Of a stretch of DNA of 64,000 nucleotides, positions 36,786 to 44,237 are shown piece by piece (positions within the stretch are counted from its first letter, which is position 1; each line of letters starts with the position of its first letter). This DNA comes from Clostridium sp. (GTDB lineage: Bacteria > Bacillota > Clostridia > Lachnospirales > Lachnospiraceae): the NCBI GenBank assembly GCA_023664325.1, contig JAMPFS010000009.1, positions 9,404 through 73,403 on the forward strand, written 5' to 3'. The notes under the pieces are model-generated. The model was not told where the DNA came from, searched no databases, and saw nothing but the letters and a program-made list of their open reading frames with translations. A program made the position numbers and the translations under genes.

Positions 36786-36815
36786 GACTTGTCTCTCCTC
36801 TTTTGTAATCGTCTG

Positions 36816-36949
36816 TATAGGCGGTTGCGAAATGTTTTTTCGTGGAGAATTGATACAGCTTTTCTCGGCTAACGTTCCTAATGCTGTCGAAAAGCTGTAT
36901 CAATTCTCCACAAGCAAATTCACTCTTTCGAGTTTCGCAATCGCCTGTA
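36816..36949. repeat. Palindromic MITE-like element with GGCGGTTGCGAAA ends
   Basis: The ends are inverted repeats (TATAGGCGGTTGCGAAAT at 36816-36833 and GTTTCGCAATCGCCTGTA at 36932-36949, 15 of 18 matching). Inside is a perfect 23-bp palindrome (36842-36864 with 36889-36911) around a 24-base loop. The element lies directly in front of the hydrogenase/HD-GYP gene. On either strand it would form a very stable hairpin in the RNA. The rest of the gap up to 37096 has no gene. Confidence 0.8.
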
Positions 36950-37050
36950 ATCTATATTGATTCTAACATATTGAACAGGTTTTGACTATGGGAAATGTGA
37001 AGAGGGTTTCGCTTCACCGCAGGACATTCGTCTCTCTGATAAAATCACAT

Positions 37051-37092
37051 GGCGGCTGCAAAACTCGAAAAAATATTCCGCAATTGCCTAAT
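37051..37092. repeat. Probable short, degenerate copy of the same element
   Basis: GGCGGCTGCAAAACT and CCGCAATTGCCT resemble the two ends of the palindromic element, with only about 15 bases between them. It abuts the stop of the GNAT gene, much as the copy near 2500 abuts the lipid kinase stop. The matches are imperfect, so this is tentative. Confidence 0.35.
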
Positions 37093-37096
37093 AAAA

Positions 37097-37543
37097 TCAT
37101 GCAAAATCTTTGGCAAATGAAACATGGTCTTTTAATTCTCTAAAGCCATTTTTCTGATAAAAATGATATGCCGGAACGGTTCTGTCCGTTTGCAGAAAAA
37201 TATGTGTTATCTTTCTGCATTTTACATATTCCTCCACTTGCCTTAAAAAATCTGTTCCCATTTCCATACCCTGCTTTTCTGTCTTAATGCAAAACTCAAA
37301 AATATAGTATTCCGTACCACTGTACCAGTGCATGATACTACCCATTGAAAGACCGACCAGCATATCCTTTTCAAATGCGCCCAACGTCAGTGAATTTCTA
37401 TTCCCGATCAAATCCATGATATATTCACTGAGCTGCTTTTCATCTCCCCAGTCATCCTCCCACGGTTTACTTGTGAAAATTTCTGCATACAATGACTTGA
37501 TTTCTTCTATGTGTTCCACATTCAGTTCCCTTACCAAAATCAC
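37097..37543 (-). CDS. GNAT-family N-acetyltransferase
   Basis: This 148-residue acetyltransferase has VRELNVEHIEEIKSLYAEIF, then YYIFEFCIKTEKQGMEMGTD holding a loosely conserved acetyl-CoA loop, and ends with HIFLQTDRTVPAYHFYQKNG, a typical GNAT C-terminal motif. The acceptor is unknown. The GTG at 37543 follows AAGGGGGGATAACTTT. Longer frames start in hydrophobic, AT-rich sequence without a site. It stands alone. Confidence 0.82.
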   Translation of the reverse strand: MILVRELNVEHIEEIKSLYAEIFTSKPWEDDWGDEKQLSEYIMDLIGNRNSLTLGAFEKDMLVGLSMGSIMHWYSGTEYYIFEFCIKTEKQGMEMGTDFLRQVEEYVKCRKITHIFLQTDRTVPAYHFYQKNGFRELKDHVSFAKDFA

Positions 37544-37729
37544 AAAGTTATCCCCCCTTCTGTTAGATAAAAATATTATAACAAAATTACTAAATAATAT
37601 CATTCCTTTTTATTATGTCTTCAGTAAAAACAAATTTGCATTTTAAAATCAATCAACAGGGGATTTTTGTAGAAACATCTTTAAGGATATGGTAGAATGT
37701 TTGTAGAAATTTGTCGAACAGGAGAACAT

Positions 37730-38254
37730 ATGGAACGAAACGTGAATATTGTCAAAGATGTAAACGGTAATAATATCGTTATTATTAACGATATACGATT
37801 TAAGGGAAAACGCTCTGTTAAATGGAATGACGTAAAAGAATATTTGGAAAATTTTGTTGGTGAATTTTATGAAATTGCCGACACCAAAGATATTGTATAT
37901 ATAGGGAGTGATCTGCCGGATGAATATACCGGCTCCAAATATACATACTCTTTGAAGGGAACAACAGCAAAGGCAAAAGCAAATGCAGCACAAGGAATTC
38001 CAGAGATGTTGGAAATTGCTGTTAGCAAGAAATTTGAACAAAATCGTGACACAAAACACCGATGGAATGCAAGAAATGGGTGGTATAGATATGATTCCCG
38101 ATTTGCACTTCCGGTTTTTGCAGAAAGCGGTGAAGTGGAAAGATATAATGTTTTTCATGCATCTATGTTGATTCGTTATGCAAATGATGGCAAATTATAC
38201 CTTTATGATATCCTGGAAATAAAAAAAGAAACGAGCAACCCTTTAGAATCCTAA
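37730..38254 (+). CDS. Mobile-element-associated protein of unknown function (PBECR-like?)
   Basis: This 174-residue protein has no signal or membrane helix. It contains NNIVIINDIRFKGKRSVKWN, a DIVYIGSDLPDEYTGSKYTY segment, RWNARNGWYRYDSRFALPVF and YNVFHASMLIR. Similar sequences occur in phage- or conjugative-element proteins carrying BECR/nuclease-type polyvalent domains. I am not certain of the family. AGGAGAACAT precedes the ATG at 37730. It stands alone next to a dead transposase-family gene, which supports a mobile-element origin. Confidence 0.45.
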   Translation: MERNVNIVKDVNGNNIVIINDIRFKGKRSVKWNDVKEYLENFVGEFYEIADTKDIVYIGSDLPDEYTGSKYTYSLKGTTAKAKANAAQGIPEMLEIAVSKKFEQNRDTKHRWNARNGWYRYDSRFALPVFAESGEVERYNVFHASMLIRYANDGKLYLYDILEIKKETSNPLES

Positions 38255-38329
38255 GATTTTACTTGGAAAAAACCCATTTCTCTTTGCTTATTATCTTAGA
38301 AGAAAAAAGAAGTTTTGTCAAGCAGGGAT

Positions 38330-38981
38330 TTGGGCATTTTTCATAAAACTAAAATATCTTTTATCTCGAATAAAACAGCCACAGAGGACGAATTGACAGA
38401 CATTACGATTAAGAATGTTCTGACTGACGGAATTTATAATGATTTAGGATTCCTTTTAGGGGAAAGTAAGAATACCAACACCTGAGCTGTATGTAATATA
38501 TACAGGCAACCGACAAAATATTCCAGATACAATATCCTTATCAAAAGATTTTTTTGACGGAGTTGATATTGCTATTGATGTAAAGGTTAAAGTTATTTGT
38601 GAAAATGATACGGACAACATAATCAATCAGTATATTATTTTCTGTAAAGTATATAATGAACAGATGAAGCTATACGGCAGGACAAGAAAAACCGTTACGG
38701 AAACAATTCGTATCTGTAAAGATAAAAATGTGTTAAGGGAATATCTGCTTGACAGGGAAAAGGAGGTTGTGTCAATTATGATGAGTTTATTTGACGAGGA
38801 AGAAGTTATAAGGTCTTATATCAAAAGTGAGCGTTATGAAGCCGAGCAAGATAAAGCGAAAAAGACAGCTATTCGTATGATTAAAGCAGGTAAAATGTCA
38901 TTGGAGGATATAGCAGATTACACAGAATTATCCCTTGATTTCGTTAAGGATTTACAGAGCGAGGTTATGCAGTTGGCATAG
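38330..38981 (+). pseudogene. Broken Rpn/PD-(D/E)XK transposase-family gene
   Basis: One frame reads ATEDELTDITIKNVLTDGIY then NDLGFLLGESK, an Rpn-family N-terminus. From 38471 another frame reads RIPTPELYVIYTGNRQNIPD and continues to a C-terminal YEAEQDKAKKTAIRMIKAGK and a stop at 38981. The segment with the nuclease residues (normally ILVEAQSTW) is missing between them. The gene therefore has both an internal deletion and a frame change. Rpn proteins promote recombination and are spread through gut Clostridia. The remaining 105-codon ORF from 38664 is only the tail. Confidence 0.75.
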
Positions 38982-39111
38982 TCAAAAACAATTTGATATC
39001 ACAATAACAGCGTAAAAGCGCATGGAAACAATAAAATGTAAACCATGTGCTTTTTTGCTGTAACAGGATTCCAAAAATTCTTTGGATATTTCTGCCTTTT
39101 CAAACCATCAT

Positions 39112-39885
39112 TTAACTGTTCGTATAAGCAGAAAGAATTTCACTGACAAAAGAGGAAACTCCTGAAACATCTGTCTGGTGCTTTTTATCCAGAAAAAATG
39201 CTCCCATTTTCTGCAAATCCATAATATTCAATACATCTGCCTTTACACCTTTTAGATTCTTCCAATCGAAGAAGCCCTTGTCAAGAACAGAGGCTTTCGC
39301 AGCTTCAAGATACTTTAACACATCACCGTTCATCTGCTCACCCTTTTCATTACTGATAACCTCCTCGCCTGCTTTTTGGGTTATATCAGGCTCATTCAAT
39401 GCCGCTTCCGCCTCCGCTTGAGTGCTATAGCTCTTTACCGTTGTATTGATGACAATATCTCCTGATAAAATCCGCATCTGCCTTGTATACTGCTTTGCCA
39501 AAGAATCCTTTGCCTCATTGTAAGCCTTATCCAAAATTCCCATCTGCCGCTCATATTCATTTCCAGAATATTTTTCCTGAATATCATCTGCCATGCTCTT
39601 ATACTGCTCTGCCACTTTCCCCACAAAGCTGCCATCAATAATGGAAGCCGGATTTGAAGCATCCCTTAATAATTCGACTCTCATGTTATAGACCTCTTCA
39701 CCATCAAATGCCTCCAATTCCTGTGCCATAGCAAACCCACGGCGGGAAATCTCCATGCTTGCCGCATGGTCTATCATTTCCTGACTCTTTCTCTGCTGTT
39801 CGTCCGTCTGTTTTACCTCAGATTTTTGATTCCAAACACCTGAATCACTATATTGATTACCGACATATAAACTTTCTATTTTCAT
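39112..39885 (-). CDS. Helical cytosolic protein downstream of agr locus 1
   Basis: This 257-residue, charged, mainly helical protein has no signal peptide. It begins MKIESLYVGNQYSDSGVWNQ, contains EAFDGEEVYNMRVELLRDAS and a long coiled region, and ends LDKKHQTDVSGVSSFVSEIL. I do not recognise a family. The short N-terminal segment and the coiled body recall flagellar or type VII-associated helical proteins only loosely. AGGAGG lies six bases before the ATG at 39885. It follows the secreted protein gene closely on the same strand, so it may be the last gene of the agrBD transcript. Confidence 0.65.
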   Translation of the reverse strand: MKIESLYVGNQYSDSGVWNQKSEVKQTDEQQRKSQEMIDHAASMEISRRGFAMAQELEAFDGEEVYNMRVELLRDASNPASIIDGSFVGKVAEQYKSMADDIQEKYSGNEYERQMGILDKAYNEAKDSLAKQYTRQMRILSGDIVINTTVKSYSTQAEAEAALNEPDITQKAGEEVISNEKGEQMNGDVLKYLEAAKASVLDKGFFDWKNLKGVKADVLNIMDLQKMGAFFLDKKHQTDVSGVSSFVSEILSAYTNS

Positions 39886-39899
39886 CATCTTCCTCCTAA

Positions 39900-41345
39900 T
39901 CAATCATTATCAGTACAAATTGCATAAATATCACCTATACTATGGTAATGGTGAGAAGAACTACTCTCATAATACCAATTCGGAGAGAATAAATCTATAG
40001 TTTTTCCAGTATCTACATCAACAATAACTTCCGCAAAAACTCTGCCACTTTGGTGAACAGAAGTAGGAGCCATTGAAGCACTAGCCGTTCTATCATATGC
40101 ATAGTTTACATCATTAATAGGTATATATAACGCTATTTTTCTCGTTGAACCGTTAAAACTAGAATTATACTTAATAAACATAATTCCTGCATGATCAATC
40201 CCATCTGTATCCGTAAATGCAGTATTGAATACTTCAGATGTTGATCTGGTTGACAAGGTCATTCGTGCATTCATATAGTTTGAACCTGACGAGAAATTAT
40301 CCTTATATTGGTATGAAAAATCTATCTTCTTTCCGTTAATGTAATAATCTAATCCAGTTCCGCCCTGCTGCAGAAGATACCCGTCATAACTTAATAAATC
40401 TGTTGCATTAAGCGCACAACCCTGACTTGTTACTGCTAAAGTATATGGCAAAGAATCGCTATACGTATCATCGGCTGTAGCTATTACTAAATAATATGTA
40501 TCTGATTCAAGAAGATATAATGCTCTATTTGTTACATTATATGCTTTACCTGTACTCTCTCTGACCATATACATAGCATAATTGCATCCATTTGGGCATG
40601 TCAGCACAAACTTTTTTCTTGCTGCTTGTGTAGAAACTGTAAACTTGTATACATCCATATCAATCGGAGAATCTATTGCATCTGTAATTGTTGCTGAATC
40701 AGGTAAAGCGGTTGCACATGTAACATTATCATTTATTTCATTTGCAATATACTGTGTTGATAAATAACTTACCAATGCAAAATTTCCCGTTCCCGAATTT
40801 GAAGCAATTTTGATATAATATGTTCCGGCATCAACCACCATATCCACTATTTCATAGGCTCCAGCATCCTCAATGGAATACCCAACCAATTCTAAAGTGC
40901 TTGTTTCCTCATTCAGACGATAAACATATAAATCAAAGTCAACTGTATTGTCTTCCGCAACCATCATAGTTGATATTCTTGAAGTTTCTTCAGAGATAAC
41001 ACCCCACCAACGACCTTCACCTTCCATATCAATGTTATCACTCTGAGGAGCGTTAAATGGTAAATAGTATGCTCCGTTTGGATTATCATTGGATGCAGAC
41101 CTTGCTTTCCCTAATTCGCTTTCTATTTCCAGCCCCGTCTCATCCTGCTTTATCGCTTCATTGTTTTGTCTATACAACCGTTCTTCACCCTCAAAATAGG
41201 TGACTTCTTCTAATTCTTGAGGTTCCTCAATACTGTTGCTTTCGACTGACGCAGCCTGTACAGATTCCATTGCATTGTAATGTGACGTACTTCCTAAAAC
41301 CAATACAAAAACAAGTAAAATTGCAAAAATCTTCTTCATCTTCAT
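39900..41345 (-). CDS. Secreted protein with PPC-like domains, in the agr locus 1 operon
   Basis: A clear signal peptide (MKMKKIFAILLVFVLVLGST, ending near VQAAS) leads a 481-residue exported protein. Two segments (about residues 95-195 and 200-310) show the bacterial pre-peptidase C-terminal pattern: DFDLYVYRLNEETSTLELVG ... DAGTYYIKIA, and DMDVYKFTVST ... LESDTYYLVIATA. A third, unassigned beta-rich region follows. No protease motif is visible. AAGGAGGATTAACT precedes the ATG. It starts 29 bp after the agrD stop, so its expression is likely tied to quorum signalling. Confidence 0.8.
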   Translation of the reverse strand: MKMKKIFAILLVFVLVLGSTSHYNAMESVQAASVESNSIEEPQELEEVTYFEGEERLYRQNNEAIKQDETGLEIESELGKARSASNDNPNGAYYLPFNAPQSDNIDMEGEGRWWGVISEETSRISTMMVAEDNTVDFDLYVYRLNEETSTLELVGYSIEDAGAYEIVDMVVDAGTYYIKIASNSGTGNFALVSYLSTQYIANEINDNVTCATALPDSATITDAIDSPIDMDVYKFTVSTQAARKKFVLTCPNGCNYAMYMVRESTGKAYNVTNRALYLLESDTYYLVIATADDTYSDSLPYTLAVTSQGCALNATDLLSYDGYLLQQGGTGLDYYINGKKIDFSYQYKDNFSSGSNYMNARMTLSTRSTSEVFNTAFTDTDGIDHAGIMFIKYNSSFNGSTRKIALYIPINDVNYAYDRTASASMAPTSVHQSGRVFAEVIVDVDTGKTIDLFSPNWYYESSSSHHYHSIGDIYAICTDND

Positions 41346-41374
41346 AGTTAATCCTCCTTTTTCATCTCTTATAC

Positions 41375-41524
41375 TCATTTCTCTGACATTTTTTGCAGAT
41401 ATTTCTCTCTTGCCGCTTTCGGTTCTTTAGCCTGAAAACATCTGCCTGGAGAAGCTGCACAAACTGCATTTTTAGCAGCTAAATCCCCAATCCTAACAAG
41501 TATTTTTGCAAGGTGCTGTTTCAT
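41375..41524 (-). CDS. agrD: Cyclic autoinducer peptide precursor, locus 1
   Basis: This 49-residue AgrD has an amphipathic N-terminal helix (MKQHLAKILVRIGDLAAKN), a core around AVCAASPGRCF and the charged tail QAKEPKAAREKYL. AgrB cuts such precursors and closes a thiolactone from a cysteine to the new C-terminus. Here Cys22 or Cys29 could form the ring. The ATG directly follows the agrB stop with AGGAGG upstream. It is short, but its position and tail make it convincing. Confidence 0.85.
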   Translation of the reverse strand: MKQHLAKILVRIGDLAAKNAVCAASPGRCFQAKEPKAAREKYLQKMSEK

Positions 41525-42100
41525 CTACATTTCCCTCCTTTCCTGACTCATAATCATCGATACCGCTACCACTGCCATAGTAGCAATAATGCAGTTTCCA
41601 ATCTCCTGCTGATAAACTTTAGCTGCCACTGCAATGAACAGCCATAATGTTGACAGCCATGCGCCCCATGTTCTGTAGTGGTACTTTTGCCGCTTTGTCA
41701 GCGGCTTATTTGGATGTTCCACAGGAGCATAGACATAAAAGCACATGCCATAAAAAACACTGCACAGAAGATATGTGAACCAGCTTTCAAAAAATATACT
41801 GCCCCATGACGTTGTCACCAGTACAATACCTAAAAAAACACATGACATACAAGTACACCCGATTCTTGTTTCAGCATGGACTCCCCCAGTATACTTTCTT
41901 AGCATTGCAAACACAGTGAGAAATAAAACCGTCTGCCAAAAACGGTGGACACTTATGCCTATCAGTAGAAATAGCATTGTCTGCCCTGCATCAAAAAACA
42001 GCGCTCCAAAACCATAATCATAAATCTCTGCCTCTTCCGGCTGTACTGCTTTTTCTCTCACTAAAAAATCAGTTACAATATGTGCAAGTCTTTCACTCAT
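41525..42100 (-). CDS. agrB: AgrB-type peptide-processing membrane protease, locus 1
   Basis: This 191-residue protein has about five transmembrane helices and the AgrB catalytic pair His75 (KYTGGVHAET) and Cys82 (IGCTC), seven residues apart as in known AgrB. It cleaves the AgrD tail and forms the cyclic signal peptide. The ATG at 42100 lies ten bases after AAGGAGC. A GTG at 42109 would sit directly on the site and is less likely. The agrD start follows the stop without a gap. Confidence 0.92.
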   Translation of the reverse strand: MSERLAHIVTDFLVREKAVQPEEAEIYDYGFGALFFDAGQTMLFLLIGISVHRFWQTVLFLTVFAMLRKYTGGVHAETRIGCTCMSCVFLGIVLVTTSWGSIFFESWFTYLLCSVFYGMCFYVYAPVEHPNKPLTKRQKYHYRTWGAWLSTLWLFIAVAAKVYQQEIGNCIIATMAVVAVSMIMSQERREM

Positions 42101-42124
42101 GCGTTTCACGCTCCTTATACACGT

Positions 42125-42152
42125 ATCATAACTGACTAATTCATTTTTTCAA
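42125..42152 (-). promoter_or_regulatory. Candidate agrBD promoter, locus 1
   Basis: On the minus strand TTGAAA (42147-42152) and TATGAT (42125-42130) are 16 bp apart, just upstream of agrB. Farther upstream, near the agrC stop, the plus strand has ACAGTTAGA, which resembles the AgrA/LytTR nine-base consensus, but no clear phased second copy was found. Confidence 0.5.
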
Positions 42153-42187
42153 TATGTCTGGCACACTTGACCTGTTTTTAGGCACAG

Positions 42188-43495
42188 TTAGACGATTGGC
42201 AGGGAAATCTCCGTCACAAACGCATCCCCATGCTCGAAGCAGTGATAGCTTCCCTCCGCCCCGGCAACCATCCGTTTCACACTATGGATTCCCAGCCCGT
42301 GGCTTTTCTTATCCTTTTTATGGGACTTCAATGCCGGATTCTCCCCTAAGACGGATTTTCCGATATAATTTTCTATCCGCATCAGATACATGCCCTTCTG
42401 CCGCTGCATGTATATATGGATATACCGTTTTCCCTCCGGTTCTGAAAGCTCTGCCTCATAGGCATTTTCCAGGAGGTTAGACAAAATGATTCCCATATCC
42501 ATCTGCATTTCCTCCGGTATATCGCCGTTGACATACACCTCACAGGAAATATTGTCATGTTCGCAGAGGAATTTTCTGTCATTGATAACCGCATTGATGA
42601 TACTGCTGTTTGTGTAAACGGTCAAATCGCTGTCAAAATGAGTGTCCACCGCCTTTTCAATATACTGCTTTGCCCCTTCCATATCCTCGCCGATTAAAAG
42701 CCCCTGCACCGCTGTCAGATACCGTTTCAGGTCATGGCGCAGGATACGGTTGTTTTCATGCATTTCCTCCACACGCTTTAGCATGTACTTTTCCTCGTCA
42801 AGCTTCGCTTTCAGCACTTCATATTCCAGCTTGTACCGGTTCTGGACATTTAAACGGTAAACACAGATAACCGCCGCCACGCTCATCAGGATAAAGCCTG
42901 CCATAAATAGGAACAGATAATCGCTGTACTGCACCAGTGCTTCACTCTCGCTCCATATCTGCCCTATTGATGAGCTGATGCAGAGAATTGCCACAAAAAT
43001 CGCAAAACTGATGAACCATTCCTTGTAATCCAGCCGGATTCGTTTCCTGATTACGATGATAGCCAAAAGCAGCCCGCTAAGCAGAATCTTGTCAAATACA
43101 AGCCCCATGATTCTTACCACCCCGCCAGTGACGATTGCCTCCTCTGTCGTTGTGCCAAAGCCATGCAGGGTAAGCAAATGGGTTGCCATAGCTGCAAACA
43201 TCAGTATCATCACAAACAGTATGCAGTAAATAAACTGCTCCGCCCCGGAGCATGACAGCATATGCCTTGCATACAAAAACAAAACCGCAATAATGATAAT
43301 ATCCTGTAACACAAACTGCTCCGGCTTATCCTGCACTGCTGCCAAGCCCAGCATATAAAGCACCGTATACAGCCAAAACTTATTATTATATTGGCAACAT
43401 TCCTTTTTCCCCATAGTGAAGAACATGAATAAAATGCCTGCCACAGCATCAAATAGATTTGCCATAAATTCAATCACATTAAATGCGAATCCCAT
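42188..43495 (-). CDS. agrC: AgrC-like GHKL sensor histidine kinase
   Basis: Six to seven membrane helices fill the first 210 residues. A coiled linker (NRYKLEYEVLKAKLDEEKYM) follows, then the HPK10-type H-box NNRILRHDLKRYLTAVQGLL, the N-box LSNLLENAYEAEL and the G-box KSHGLGIHSVKRMV. AgrC proteins bind the cyclic peptide through their membrane part and phosphorylate the AgrA partner, whose gene overlaps by 17 bp upstream. The order agrA-agrC-agrB-agrD on one strand differs from the staphylococcal order. Confidence 0.88.
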   Translation of the reverse strand: MGFAFNVIEFMANLFDAVAGILFMFFTMGKKECCQYNNKFWLYTVLYMLGLAAVQDKPEQFVLQDIIIIAVLFLYARHMLSCSGAEQFIYCILFVMILMFAAMATHLLTLHGFGTTTEEAIVTGGVVRIMGLVFDKILLSGLLLAIIVIRKRIRLDYKEWFISFAIFVAILCISSSIGQIWSESEALVQYSDYLFLFMAGFILMSVAAVICVYRLNVQNRYKLEYEVLKAKLDEEKYMLKRVEEMHENNRILRHDLKRYLTAVQGLLIGEDMEGAKQYIEKAVDTHFDSDLTVYTNSSIINAVINDRKFLCEHDNISCEVYVNGDIPEEMQMDMGIILSNLLENAYEAELSEPEGKRYIHIYMQRQKGMYLMRIENYIGKSVLGENPALKSHKKDKKSHGLGIHSVKRMVAGAEGSYHCFEHGDAFVTEISLPIV

Positions 43496-44201
43496 TTACA
43501 AACCTCCCCATCCCTATGTTATATCCTTCTCTTGCCGATTCTGAATATTTTTTGCTGACAGGCAAAATGGTACCGTTATCCAGTTCTGCAATACTTGCCG
43601 TCATGCGGTAAATAAAACGCACATTTACCAGATATCCAATATGGATACGGACAAACCCGTATTCCTTAAGCCGTGCTTCGTAGACAGACAGCTTTCCCCG
43701 CACTCTGTGTATCTTGTCTTCCTCGTGAATCTGAATATAGTGTCTGTCACTGTCAATGTACAAAATGTCTTTAATCCTTACCTTCAGGCTCTCTTTCTTA
43801 TTTTGAAATTCAAAAAGAAACTGCTCATTTGTCAGTTTCTGTGCAACGGATTCCAGCGCCTCTGGAAGTTCTGTCTCCATATGGCTCTTTCTGATAAAAC
43901 GGAAGGGGTGGCAGTAGATTGCCCGGAAAACCATATCTGCCCGGTTTGTAAGAAAAATTAAATTCAACTCCTGTTTTTTCAAGGCGATGGCATCCCCGAT
44001 TTCAATACCGTTTCTGCCCGGCATATCAATGTCCAGCAGCATGGCATCCAAGTCCGCTGCCAGTATGTCCTCCACAATACTGTCCCTGTTCTCAAAGGGA
44101 ATGAGTTCTATCTGCTGCCCCAGAGATTCCATAGATTTGATTATTTTTTTCACCGCCAATATGGCGTTTTTTTCATCATCACAAATAGCTATTTTTAGCA
44201 C
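43479..44201 (-). CDS. agrA: AgrA-like response regulator with LytTR DNA-binding domain
   Basis: A receiver domain (IAICDDEKNAIL, phospho-acceptor in MLLDIDMPGRNG) is joined to a LytTR domain (IKDILYIDSDRHYIQIHEED ... GFVRIHIGYLVNVRFIYRM). LytTR regulators bind phased nine-base direct repeats. The start is a GTG after AGAGAGGG. The gene begins only 36 bp after the hybrid kinase gene, so the whole block from 48745 to 39112 could be read as one regulatory island. Confidence 0.9.
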   Translation of the reverse strand: MLKIAICDDEKNAILAVKKIIKSMESLGQQIELIPFENRDSIVEDILAADLDAMLLDIDMPGRNGIEIGDAIALKKQELNLIFLTNRADMVFRAIYCHPFRFIRKSHMETELPEALESVAQKLTNEQFLFEFQNKKESLKVRIKDILYIDSDRHYIQIHEEDKIHRVRGKLSVYEARLKEYGFVRIHIGYLVNVRFIYRMTASIAELDNGTILPVSKKYSESAREGYNIGMGRFVNGIRI

Positions 44202-44237
44202 TGGTTCATACCCTCTCTCTTTCGGATGAATACCGCC

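Noticed and set aside
36816..36949. Intrinsic terminator for a neighbouring gene
   Set aside because: The palindrome is much longer than a terminator stem, has no T run on either side and carries inverted terminal repeats shared with other loci.
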